64,000 nucleotides of DNA from Flavobacterium difficile. GTDB lineage: Bacteria; Bacteroidota; Bacteroidia; Flavobacteriales; Flavobacteriaceae. A model generated the notes under the pieces. It did no database searches and was not told where the DNA came from. It worked only from the letters and a program-made list of their open reading frames with translations. Location: positions 124,001 through 188,000 of the forward strand of contig NZ_JAAJBT010000006.1 in the NCBI RefSeq assembly GCF_011392115.1, read 5' to 3'. Below are positions 1-6,962 of the stretch, in pieces. Made by a program: the position numbers and the translations under genes. Positions within the stretch are counted from its first letter, which is position 1. Each line of letters begins with the position of its first letter.

Positions 1-26
1 TAAACATGATATGGGTTTTTTTTATG

Positions 27-34
27 TAGTTTTG
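27..34 (+). promoter_or_regulatory. -7 promoter element TAGTTTTG
   Basis: The sequence matches the Bacteroidota -7 consensus TAnnTTTG exactly. It lies 17 bases before the ATG of the small ORF at 52, so it is the likely promoter of that gene. No TTG at the -33 position can be judged because the window starts here. Confidence 0.55.
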
Positions 35-51
35 CGCCAAATTAAAAAATA

Positions 52-198
52 ATGTTTAAAATTTTAGCTAAAATTAATAAAGCCATTTTGCCAAGTTATT
101 CTAAGCAACGTCTTGATTTAGCGAAAGCTACAAAATTACAGAAAGCAATTATTGCTTGGCGTTATTATGTTACAATAAATGCTTTAGAAAAAAAGTAA
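52..198 (+). CDS. small conserved basic protein, 48 aa
   Basis: This 48-residue ORF begins MFKILAKINKAILPSYSKQR and ends in two lysines. It is rich in Lys, Ile and Ala and contains an IIAWRYYVT stretch; no membrane segment or signal peptide is evident. An exact TAnnTTTG element lies 17 bases upstream. I recall short proteins of this type (LAKINK..LPSY..K..LDL.KA.K.Q.A..GWR..V) in other Flavobacteriaceae, which supports it being real. Its function is unknown. The Lys/Arg content would permit RNA or ribosome binding, but nothing proves it. Confidence 0.7.
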   Translation: MFKILAKINKAILPSYSKQRLDLAKATKLQKAIIAWRYYVTINALEKK

Positions 199-228
199 AA
201 ATATATTTTTAAATTTAGAATTTAGTTC

Positions 229-236
229 TATATTTG
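229..236 (+). promoter_or_regulatory. -7 promoter element TATATTTG of tRNA-Arg
   Basis: An exact TAnnTTTG match lies 15 bases before the mature tRNA 5' end. This is the spacing expected for a transcript starting a few bases upstream of the tRNA. Confidence 0.65.
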
Positions 237-251
237 CACTCACAAAAATAA

Positions 252-325
252 GGCCTCGTGGCGCAACTGAATAGCGCATCTGATTACGGCTCAGAAGGTT
301 TCTGGTTTGAATCCAGACGAGGTCA
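252..325 (+). tRNA. tRNA-Arg (anticodon ACG)
   Basis: The cloverleaf can be read by hand. The acceptor stem is GGCCTCG/CGAGGTC with one G-T pair. The D stem is GCGC/GCGC, the anticodon stem TCTGA/TCAGA, and the anticodon ACG sits at 286-288 in the loop TTACGGC. The variable loop is AGGTT and the T arm is TCTGG/CCAGA with loop TTTGAAT. The discriminator base is A325 and no CCA is encoded. The anticodon ACG, read as ICG after deamination, decodes CGU/CGC/CGA arginine codons. The gene stands alone with its own promoter and terminator. Confidence 0.97.
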
Positions 326-330
326 CAAAA

Positions 331-358
331 AAAGCATCAAGAAATTGATGCTTTTTTT
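331..358. terminator. bidirectional rho-independent terminator
   Basis: The stem AAAGCATCAA / TTGATGCTTT with a GAAA loop is followed on the plus strand by a T run, which ends the tRNA transcript. On the minus strand the A run at 326-332 becomes a T run, so the same hairpin can end transcription from the paiB-like gene. Confidence 0.85.
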
Positions 359-416
359 ATTTAACTCTTTTTCTGCAAAAAGATATCTTAGTGTATTTGA
401 ATTTCGTAAAATTGCA

Positions 417-1064
417 CTATCTTTCTTTATTTTTAGAAAATAGTTCGGCCTTCCGAAGCTTCATTTCTTCTGCAATTAGCAAATTATTTCCACCTAATTC
501 CTCTAATTTTGAAACAATAGAAGTATAACTTTCTTCGTCTTTATTTTGACTTAATTTAAACGTATTGTCAATGGTTTCAACCTTAATTTCAAAACCTACA
601 ATAGCTGGCATGTACTTGTTTAAATATTCTTTTGGTAAGTTGTCGAAAATAGTTGGTGACTCCATATCATTGTTTTCAAATTTTAAAGTGAATTTTTTCA
701 TTAATGTAGCCAAACCTTCATTTGTCATAAAATTCATCTTACCTTTTACATGAACACTCATGTAATTCCAAGTCGAACCACTTTGAGGCGAATTATACCA
801 AGTAGCACTAACATAAGCACTTGGTCCACTAAAAACTACTAAACAATTAGGATTTTCAATAAAAGCTTTATGATGATCGGTATTTCGCATGATGTGACCT
901 TGCAAATAAAGTTCTTCATTTCTTACTTCTAATACTAAAGGTATTTGAGTAGCAACTTGTTCACCAGAAATAAAACTTCCAGTTAAAAAAGCAAATGGAT
1001 ATTTTTCAATGAAATCTAAAATTATTTCTTTATCATTTTCTTTGAAATAGGAATATTGATACAT
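417..1064 (-). CDS. PaiB-family FMN-binding protein
   Basis: The 215-residue protein fits the PaiB-type FMN-binding family (split-barrel flavin fold). The hallmark stretch is LVVFSGPSAYVSATWY, followed by the STWNYMSVHVKGK motif, which is the most conserved part of PaiB proteins. The earlier QIPLVLE and LQGHIMRNTDHHK segments also match. Bacillus PaiB is described as a negative regulator of sporulation and protease genes; in Bacteroidota the role is unknown and may be enzymatic. There is no signal peptide, so it is probably cytoplasmic. It is the last gene of a minus-strand run, 53 bases after the FAD monooxygenase, and ends before the terminator shared with the tRNA. Confidence 0.85.
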   Translation of the reverse strand: MYQYSYFKENDKEIILDFIEKYPFAFLTGSFISGEQVATQIPLVLEVRNEELYLQGHIMRNTDHHKAFIENPNCLVVFSGPSAYVSATWYNSPQSGSTWNYMSVHVKGKMNFMTNEGLATLMKKFTLKFENNDMESPTIFDNLPKEYLNKYMPAIVGFEIKVETIDNTFKLSQNKDEESYTSIVSKLEELGGNNLLIAEEMKLRKAELFSKNKER

Positions 1065-1117
1065 ATGAATAGTTTTGTATTTTTTTGTAATTAATTAAAC
1101 AGTATTTGATTACTTTT

Positions 1118-2542
1118 TTATTGATGTTTTCTGGGCTCATTGCTTTCATGAAGTACCATTTCGGAATGTAAAAATTCTGCAGCTGCCTTAGAGTCTTTCA
1201 CTTTTACGGCACTTCTCGCTAACATTTCATTTTCAAAATCCGTTAAAATAGATTTTCTAATACCAGTATTTTTCCAATACGATTCAGCTTTTTTAATAAA
1301 TCTTGCTAAAGATAGGGCATCTAAGAGCGCTTGGTTAGCACCTTGGCCTTTAAAAGGACTCATAGGATGAGCGGCATCTCCAAGTAATGTGACGGAATTA
1401 CTTTTTTCTAATGATTCAGTCGTTAGTAAAGTTCTATCATAAACTGGATATCCCGAAATTTCTGTTTCTTGTGTAGCTTGCATTATTTCTGGAATCGGAC
1501 TGTGCCATTGTGTTCTTCTGCAAGCTTCTTCCTTTAAAGCTTTTGCTCCTTTTTTACTTAGTTTTATGGCTTCAGCTTCCGACATAGGAAAACTAAATTG
1601 CCACATTATTTTTGTTGAAGAATAAGGCATCATGTAAATTCTTTCAAAACCATTGGCCGTTTGAAAAACAGTTTCTGAATCTAATAAAGAATTGGATCTG
1701 TTTTTTAAAGCATCAAGGGAACAAATCCCCAAGATTACAATACAGTTCAAATAACGTAAAGGAGCAATAGAATCGCCTAGTAATAATTTTCTCACAGTAC
1801 TTCTTATTCCATCAGCTCCAACGATTAAATCGGCAGTATAGTTTTTAATTTTCCCGTTTACATCAAAACTAATTGTATTATTTTCTGAGGTATCAAGGTG
1901 AATCAATTGATGTCCCCATTTTACATTTTCAATTCCACCAAGTTGTTCTAAAAGTACCAATCGTAATGCTTGTCGTGCTATATGAACATTTGAATGTTTT
2001 GAATTTTCTTTTTTTTCTGAAGGTAACCATTTTCTCAAACCCCATTCACCAATAATTTTTCCATCAGTTGTATGAACAACATGTTTTGTAGATGTAATTC
2101 CATCTTTTAAAGTAGTTATTCCGAAACTTTTTAAAGCTTTACTAGCTTGTTGTAGTGTTAATCCATATCCTTGAGAACGTGCTTCGAAATTAGCATCTCG
2201 TTCAAAAAGTATAAACGGAATGCCTCTGTGTAAACAAGCTACGGCTAAAGCCACTCCGCCAATGCCAGCTCCAATAATAGCAACAATAGGTAGGTTTGTA
2301 GTATCAGCTTTAGTAGGAATTTCAGAACGTTGCAGCCCAGAACCTGAACAACTCACGCAAGTATGAAGTGTTCCTTTTGGATGTTCTGGTGCAATTCCTA
2401 AATGATTATTTTCTTCAAATTGTCGCAGTGCTGTTTGATATTGTTGTTGGGCCTTTTTGCTCACGCCACGATTTTTTTTCCCACGACCTTTACACGCAGA
2501 ACAAATGGTCCAATTTGTATGGATTTTATCTTGTAGTTTCAC
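1118..2542 (-). CDS. FAD-dependent monooxygenase with N-terminal DnaJ-like CxxCxGxG pair
   Basis: The protein has 474 residues. Residues 91-96 (GAGIGG) form the FAD-binding dinucleotide motif. The late motif LLGDAAHPMSPFKGQGANQA is the FAD-contacting GD box of aromatic-ring hydroxylases of the p-hydroxybenzoate hydroxylase class. Unusually, the first 70 residues carry two cysteine pairs, CSACKGRG (C14/C17) and CVSCSGSG (C62/C65). These resemble half of a DnaJ zinc-binding domain, with a charged linker between. The substrate is unknown. It lies 9 bases downstream of the Imm-like gene and is probably cotranscribed with it. The C-terminus lacks a membrane segment. Confidence 0.85.
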   Translation of the reverse strand: MKLQDKIHTNWTICSACKGRGKKNRGVSKKAQQQYQTALRQFEENNHLGIAPEHPKGTLHTCVSCSGSGLQRSEIPTKADTTNLPIVAIIGAGIGGVALAVACLHRGIPFILFERDANFEARSQGYGLTLQQASKALKSFGITTLKDGITSTKHVVHTTDGKIIGEWGLRKWLPSEKKENSKHSNVHIARQALRLVLLEQLGGIENVKWGHQLIHLDTSENNTISFDVNGKIKNYTADLIVGADGIRSTVRKLLLGDSIAPLRYLNCIVILGICSLDALKNRSNSLLDSETVFQTANGFERIYMMPYSSTKIMWQFSFPMSEAEAIKLSKKGAKALKEEACRRTQWHSPIPEIMQATQETEISGYPVYDRTLLTTESLEKSNSVTLLGDAAHPMSPFKGQGANQALLDALSLARFIKKAESYWKNTGIRKSILTDFENEMLARSAVKVKDSKAAAEFLHSEMVLHESNEPRKHQ

Positions 2543-2551
2543 TGGTATAAT

Positions 2552-2872
2552 TTAATCGTCTATATCTTCACTTAATAAAGTTGTATTTTTACTTTTAGCC
2601 CACAATGCCCATAAAAAGCTAATAAACCATCCAATTACTGTCCAACCTAACAAAGCATTGAAAAGAAAGATAAATCTAAAATGTATTTTATCTCGAGAAA
2701 TTAAAGTTGGAATAAAATATACTGCTAAAGCTACCATTCCAGCCATAATTTTTTCAACAGAAATTTTATTATTCTCAAAAGGTAAACCAGTTTGTTGTGC
2801 GAAATTATTGTTGAAAAAAAACAACATTATTAAAATTAATCTTATTGTTTGACTTTTAGAAGTAAGTATCAT
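2552..2872 (-). CDS. superinfection-immunity (Imm)-like small membrane protein
   Basis: The 106-residue protein has an N-terminal hydrophobic segment (residues about 8-25, possibly a signal peptide ending NNNFAQ). Two close membrane segments follow: VALAVYFIPTLI, then FIFLFNALLGWTVIGWFISF. The pattern YFxPTxI...R...IFLxNxLLGWTxIGWxxxxxWAL is that of the Imm_superinfect family, named after phage T4 Imm, which blocks superinfecting DNA entry. Many chromosomal members exist and probably do other things. It starts 1 base after the meaB stop, so it is translationally close to meaB. I assign the family, not the phage-exclusion role. Confidence 0.75.
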   Translation of the reverse strand: MILTSKSQTIRLILIMLFFFNNNFAQQTGLPFENNKISVEKIMAGMVALAVYFIPTLISRDKIHFRFIFLFNALLGWTVIGWFISFLWALWAKSKNTTLLSEDIDD

Positions 2873-2873
2873 T

Positions 2874-3962
2874 TTATGTTTTTTTCTTAAAGGCCTCTAA
2901 CAATAACTGTGCACCACTAAAAGGAGATATCTCATGATTCAAAACCTGTTGTTTCACCAATTCTAATTGCTTTATAATTTCAGGATGATTGTAAAAACTA
3001 TTTTTCAATTGTTCATTAATAGTTTCTAACATCCAATATTGGTTTTGTTCTTCCCGTTTTGCATCAAAATAGCCAGAAGTTGTGGTGTGTGAAATATACT
3101 CCAAAATTAAATCGTAAACAGCAGCTATTCCGTCAGTAGTTACAGCACTACATGTAGTAACTTTAGGTTGCCAACCTGAACTTTTTGGAGGAAAAAAATG
3201 TAAAGCTCGGTTAAATTCTACTTTTGCCATTTTGGCTTTTTGTATGTTATCACCATCGGCTTTATTAATTACAACTGCATCTGCCATTTCCATAATGCCA
3301 CGTTTAATGCCTTGTAATTCATCGCCTGCACCAGCAATTTTCAATAGTAAAAAGAAATCCACCATACTATGTACGGCAGTTTCACTTTGTCCAACACCAA
3401 CAGTTTCAATAATAATCGTATCGAAACCGCAAGCTTCACATAAAATAATAGCTTCACGAGTTTTTCTCGCCACACCACCTAAACTTTCTCCAGAAGCACT
3501 TGGTCTAATGAATGCATTTTCATCTTTTACCAATTCTTCCATTCGGGTTTTGTCGCCTAAAATACTTCCGTGACTCAACGTACTACTCGGATCGATAGCC
3601 AAAACTGCGACTTTTTTTCCTAAGCCTGTCAAATGTTTTCCAAAAGCTTCAATAAAAGTACTTTTTCCCACACCAGGCACACCAGTAATTCCTATTCGTA
3701 CCGATTTATTCGCAAAAGGTAAACAACCATTGATTACTGCATTAGCCTTTTCTAAATGATTGTTATTCGTACTTTCAATTAAGGTTATAGCCCGACTTAA
3801 CGCTACTTTATCGCCAGCAATAATTTTTTCAATCAATTCAGTAGCCAAAATTTCTTTTTTTCTAAAAGCTTGAATATGCTTCGCCACCTGAGAACTTAGT
3901 ATTTCAGGTTTATTAACGCCGTCTTTTTCGGAAAGTGCAGATATTTTATTATTTTTACTCAA
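2874..3962 (-). CDS. meaB: methylmalonyl-CoA mutase-associated GTPase MeaB
   Basis: The 362-residue protein is a G3E-type P-loop GTPase that protects and loads B12-dependent methylmalonyl-CoA mutase. The Walker A motif is GVPGVGKS (residues 94-101). The block IDPSSTLSHGSILGDKTRM is diagnostic for MeaB/ArgK, followed by the IETVGVGQSE switch and the NKADGD specificity motif. The only plausible start is TTG at 3962, because no upstream in-frame ATG or early internal Met exists. A TACTTTTA element (one mismatch to TAnnTTTG) lies just upstream. The cobalamin adenosyltransferase at 10852-11421 serves the same cofactor. The mutase itself is not in the window. Confidence 0.93.
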   Translation of the reverse strand: MSKNNKISALSEKDGVNKPEILSSQVAKHIQAFRKKEILATELIEKIIAGDKVALSRAITLIESTNNNHLEKANAVINGCLPFANKSVRIGITGVPGVGKSTFIEAFGKHLTGLGKKVAVLAIDPSSTLSHGSILGDKTRMEELVKDENAFIRPSASGESLGGVARKTREAIILCEACGFDTIIIETVGVGQSETAVHSMVDFFLLLKIAGAGDELQGIKRGIMEMADAVVINKADGDNIQKAKMAKVEFNRALHFFPPKSSGWQPKVTTCSAVTTDGIAAVYDLILEYISHTTTSGYFDAKREEQNQYWMLETINEQLKNSFYNHPEIIKQLELVKQQVLNHEISPFSGAQLLLEAFKKKT

Positions 3963-4018
3963 TGATTATTGCTTTGTGTAAAAGTAAGAATTTTTTTTCA
4001 GAAGCCAAATCCTGCTAT

Positions 4019-4078
4019 CCGCTATATTCCCGATTGCCATCGGGAGATGCCGCTACTATCAGGGCTAGGGCAATCGTT
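4019..4078. repeat. dispersed element, copy 1 (CGCTATATT...AGATGCCGCT)
   Basis: The intergenic sequence has CCGCTATATT, then a small hairpin CCCGAT-tgcc-ATCGGG, then AGATGCCGCT and ACTATCAGGGCTAGGG. The two flanking blocks recur at 33144-33152 and 33195-33204 around a completely different hairpin. It sits upstream of meaB and of the glcD-like gene, in a 202-base divergent gap. Confidence 0.6.
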
Positions 4079-4100
4079 TTCTAAATATAATAAATATAAG

Positions 4101-4146
4101 CCACGAATTCACAATAATTAAATTAAAACAATTCGACAATTCGTGG
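4101..4146. repeat. inverted repeat CCACGAATT / AATTCGTGG
   Basis: The arms 4101-4109 and 4138-4146 are perfectly complementary and separated by 28 AT-rich bases. It lies 18 bases before the glcD-like start and so would be in its leader. A related but longer palindrome follows the same gene at 5578-5635. Confidence 0.6.
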
Positions 4147-4164
4147 TATAAAAAAAACATAACA

Positions 4165-5568
4165 ATGAATTTCAATCAAGAAGCCTTTCAAAAACTAACT
4201 GCTATAGTTGGCGAAAATTACATTTTTACCGATGCAGAAACGCTGTTACATTTCGGACACGATGAAACAGAAGATTTGTCTTTTCCTCCGCAAGTTGTAA
4301 TCAAACCAGCAAATACAGAGGAAATTTCCGAAATTTTAAAAGTTGCCAATCAATATAAAATTCCAACGACTCCAATTGGTGCTAGAACAGGTTTAAGCGG
4401 TGGCGCTTTGTCGATTTTTGGTGGTATTGGGTTGTCGTTAGAACGCTTAAACAAAATTTTAGAAATAGACGAAAATAATTTACAAGTTATTGTAGAACCC
4501 GCAGTTATTACTCAAGTTTTACGTGAAACAGTAGCCGAAAAAGGCTTATTTTATCCTGTCGATCCAAGTAGTATGGGAAGTTGTTGGATTGGCGGAAACA
4601 TTGCCGAAAATTCTGGTGGCGCCCGAGCCGTAAAATATGGAGTAACAAAAGATTATGTATTAAACTTAGAAGTGGTTTTACCAACTGGTGATGTCATTTG
4701 GACAGGAGCGAACACGTTAAAAAATTCAACGGGCTATAACTTAACCCAATTAATGGTGGGAAGTGAAGGTACTTTGGGTGTAATTACTAAAATTGTTTTA
4801 AAATTAATACCACAAAACAAGCATAATGTGTTGTTGTTAGTGCCGTTTTATAAAGCGGAGCAAGCTTGCGAAGCCGTTTCAGCAATTTTTAGAGCCGGAA
4901 TTGTACCAAGTGCTTTAGAGTTTATGGAACGTGATGCTATTGATTGGACCGTAAAGTTTTTAGATGGAATTTCAGTTGATATTAAACCCGAACATCAGGC
5001 ACATTTGTTAATTGAAGTCGATGGGAATTATCCTGAAATTTTGATGTTAGAAGCAGAAAAAATTTTGGAAGTGGTAGAACAGTTTGAAATCGATGAGGTA
5101 TTATTTGCGGATACTGAAGAACAAAAAAATGCACTTTGGAGAATGCGTAGAGGAGTAGGAGAAGCCGTAAAATCGAATTCAATTTATAAAGAAGAAGATA
5201 CAGTAGTGCCGCGTTACGAACTGCCAACTTTGTTAAAAGGAATTAAGGAAATTGGAGCAAAATACGGTTTTCAATCAGTTTGCTACGGTCATGCTGGTGA
5301 TGGAAATTTGCACGTGAATATTATTAAAGGAAATATGACAGATGACAACTGGAAAATTGAAGTTCCAAAAGGAATTAGAGAAATTTTCGCATTAACCGTT
5401 TCTTTAAATGGAACGCTTTCTGGAGAACATGGCATTGGTTTGGTACAAAAAAACTATATGGATATTGCTTTTAGTAAAGTGCATTTGGAATTATTAGAAC
5501 GTATTAAAGCCATTTTCGATCCAAATAATATATTAAATCCTGGGAAAATTTTTCCGGATGAGTTGTAA
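4165..5568 (+). CDS. GlcD-type FAD-linked oxidase (glycolate/D-lactate dehydrogenase family)
   Basis: The 467-residue protein has the two-domain layout of FAD-linked oxidases. An N-terminal PCMH FAD-binding domain includes RTGLSGGALSIFGGIGLSLER and the block YPVDPSSMGSCWIGGNIAENSGG, then GSEGTLGVITKIVLK. A C-terminal FAD-oxidase domain includes YGHAGDGNLHVNI and LSGEHGIGLVQK. These are typical of GlcD and D-lactate/2-hydroxyglutarate dehydrogenases, which oxidise a 2-hydroxy acid to the 2-oxo acid. No GlcE or GlcF partner is adjacent, which favours a single-subunit D-lactate-type enzyme. The exact substrate cannot be decided from sequence. Confidence 0.9.
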   Translation: MNFNQEAFQKLTAIVGENYIFTDAETLLHFGHDETEDLSFPPQVVIKPANTEEISEILKVANQYKIPTTPIGARTGLSGGALSIFGGIGLSLERLNKILEIDENNLQVIVEPAVITQVLRETVAEKGLFYPVDPSSMGSCWIGGNIAENSGGARAVKYGVTKDYVLNLEVVLPTGDVIWTGANTLKNSTGYNLTQLMVGSEGTLGVITKIVLKLIPQNKHNVLLLVPFYKAEQACEAVSAIFRAGIVPSALEFMERDAIDWTVKFLDGISVDIKPEHQAHLLIEVDGNYPEILMLEAEKILEVVEQFEIDEVLFADTEEQKNALWRMRRGVGEAVKSNSIYKEEDTVVPRYELPTLLKGIKEIGAKYGFQSVCYGHAGDGNLHVNIIKGNMTDDNWKIEVPKGIREIFALTVSLNGTLSGEHGIGLVQKNYMDIAFSKVHLELLERIKAIFDPNNILNPGKIFPDEL

Positions 5569-5577
5569 AAAAATATA

Positions 5578-5635
5578 GCCGTAAATTATCGAATTAAATC
5601 GAATACTTACTTCGATAAATTCGATAATTCGCGGC
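5578..5635. repeat. 18-bp-arm palindrome after glcD-like gene
   Basis: Arms 5578-5595 and 5618-5635 pair over 18 positions with one G-T and one mismatch. The right arm is AATTCGATAATTCGCGGC. No T run follows, so it is not a standard terminator. It may still work as one for the convergent genes or be a dispersed palindrome related to 4101-4146. Confidence 0.6.
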
Positions 5636-5660
5636 TAATAAATAAATATATTTTGCGTTT

Positions 5661-5690
5661 GAGATTCTGAAACAAGTTCAAAATGACAAG
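5661..5690. repeat. dispersed palindromic repeat CTGAAACAAGTTCA
   Basis: The 14-base core CTGAAACAAGTTCA occurs here and, in reverse orientation, in the leader of the purM-like gene at 18038-18056, where it forms a perfect 7-bp hairpin. Here the outer arms are degenerate. It lies between two convergent genes. Confidence 0.55.
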
Positions 5691-5694
5691 TATG

Positions 5695-6084
5695 TTATTT
5701 CTTCAAATATTCTAACAAAACAGGATCTGCGTTTTTAAAGGTATTATCCATTTCCGTAATAGTTGCCATACGTTTTTTGTTGAGTTTGATTAAGATGTCT
5801 TTTTCTGTTGTGAATAAAATTACAGTTAAAAACGGATTATTGATGTATTGACTTAAAAGCATTACCACATCTTCAATAGGTTTTATTTCTACAATTTCTT
5901 CAGACAAATATCTGAAAGTAACATTGAATTTCAATTGGTCATTATCAACAATGGTTCGGAAATAAATATTCGTTAACTCTGTTTTTCCAATGGTTTTACC
6001 TAGCGTTAATTTAGCAAAGGTTCCATGCTCTAAACTTGATTTTAACTGTTCGAAAAGGATATGAATGGGTTCTAAATAAATCAT
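5695..6084 (-). CDS. conserved hypothetical protein, 129 aa
   Basis: The soluble 129-residue protein has no signal peptide. The motifs FAKLTLGKTIG, LTNIYFRTI, FNVTFRY and VILFTTEKDILIKLNKKR look to me like the N-terminal domain that precedes a SAM-dependent methyltransferase in some Bacteroidota proteins (FVKLTLSK...LKNVYVRPV...LFTTE.D..L..NKKG). If so, this is a stand-alone version lacking the catalytic domain. That link is from memory and unverified. The gene starts 1 base after the stop of the secreted-protein gene at 6086-6655, and the two are probably cotranscribed. Confidence 0.65.
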   Translation of the reverse strand: MIYLEPIHILFEQLKSSLEHGTFAKLTLGKTIGKTELTNIYFRTIVDNDQLKFNVTFRYLSEEIVEIKPIEDVVMLLSQYINNPFLTVILFTTEKDILIKLNKKRMATITEMDNTFKNADPVLLEYLKK

Positions 6085-6085
6085 A

Positions 6086-6655
6086 TTATAAGCCTAATTT
6101 TTCTAATACATCTTTTCCTAAAACCTGTTGCATCATTGGACTTTCACCATTATAATTAATGTATTTCCAAGTTCCGTTAGTTAATTTGTCTGAAATGGCA
6201 ATCATTTTGGCTTTTCCATCTACAGTAAAAACTTCTGTCTTCTCATCTAAAGTTACAGTGTAGTCAGTCATGTTTTCTTTTAAATTAGTTAGAATGAATT
6301 CTTTATTTTCACCCAATGCCTCTTTAAATTTCATGGTCATTCTGTTCTTGTGCTCAACAATACAATATTTGGCACCTTTTATACTTAAAATTTCTGAAAA
6401 TGTAAATTCTGGATTAACTTTTTCAATAGTAATTTTCATTTGCTCGTTATCGAACATCTGATTCATAACAGCAATCATATCGCTTTTAGAAGCTATTTCA
6501 AAAACTTTTGGATAGGTTGATTCAAGTACAATGTCATATTTTTTTTCAATAGTCAAATTGTATATTTTTTGAACTTCAATTTTCATGCTTTCTAAAGTTT
6601 GAGAAAACCCAAAAACAGAAGCAAGTACAAACAAAATGGTAACTTTAATTTTCAT
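6086..6655 (-). CDS. secreted hypothetical protein, 189 aa
   Basis: An N-terminal signal peptide (MKIKVTILFVLASVFGFSQ) ends in the FSQ cleavage region common in flavobacteria, so the mature protein is periplasmic or exported. The body is mixed alpha/beta with no recognised catalytic motif. A segment VESTYPKVFEIASKSDMIAVMNQMF is shared in style with stress-induced secreted proteins, but I cannot name the family. The upstream TACTTTTA is one base from the -7 consensus. It is followed with 1 base spacing by the gene at 5695-6084. Confidence 0.65.
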   Translation of the reverse strand: MKIKVTILFVLASVFGFSQTLESMKIEVQKIYNLTIEKKYDIVLESTYPKVFEIASKSDMIAVMNQMFDNEQMKITIEKVNPEFTFSEILSIKGAKYCIVEHKNRMTMKFKEALGENKEFILTNLKENMTDYTVTLDEKTEVFTVDGKAKMIAISDKLTNGTWKYINYNGESPMMQQVLGKDVLEKLGL

Positions 6656-6693
6656 CTTTTACTTTTTTTGTAAAAGTAGTAAAAGTTAAGCAT

Positions 6694-6725
6694 AAAAAAG
6701 TCCTGAATTTTTGCTAATTCAGGAC
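6694..6725 (-). terminator. rho-independent terminator of the small Lys-rich gene
   Basis: The perfect 10-bp stem GTCCTGAATT / AATTCAGGAC (6700-6709 and 6716-6725) has a 6-base loop. On the minus strand it is followed by a T run (A6694-6699). It lies just downstream of the Lys-rich ORF with the in-frame stop at 6735-6845, indicating that a transcript ends here. Confidence 0.85.
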
Positions 6726-6734
6726 AAGGTGATT

Positions 6735-6845
6735 TTAATCTCTTTTTGGATTGTTTTTTTTATCTCGTTTTTCTTCTTTTTTCTCTTTCGGAGTCTTTAA
6801 GGGTTATTTTTTTGCTCCTTTTTTTGCGTCTTGACTTTTAGCCAT
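6735..6845 (-). pseudogene. Lys-rich small protein gene interrupted by one in-frame TAA
   Basis: From ATG at 6845 the reading is MAKSQDAKKGAKK, then TAA at 6806-6804. The same frame then continues as PLKTPKEKKEEKRDKKNNPK-R-D to a TAA at 6737-6735. The basic, Lys/Glu-rich character is the same on both sides of the stop. A single T for G (GAA to TAA) would explain it. I recall intact small flavobacterial proteins reading MAKS.DAKK..KKEPLKTPKEKK. The gene has its own terminator at 6694-6725. It could instead be a 13-residue peptide gene, or the stop could be a sequencing error. Confidence 0.6.
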
Positions 6846-6904
6846 GATAGTTTGTTTTATAATTACTTCGCATTATTTGTTTAGTAAAGATAGGTTTTAA
6901 AAAG

Positions 6905-6934
6905 GCAAAATCCCTAATTATTTCTAATTAAGGA
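6905..6934 (-). terminator. secA terminator
   Basis: On the minus strand the hairpin TCCTTAATTA / TAATTAGGGA (one G-T pair, GAAA loop) is followed by TTTTGCCTTTTT. It lies 29 bases after the secA stop codon. Confidence 0.75.
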
Positions 6935-6962
6935 CTTTGCAATTTTAAACATTTAATAAGTT

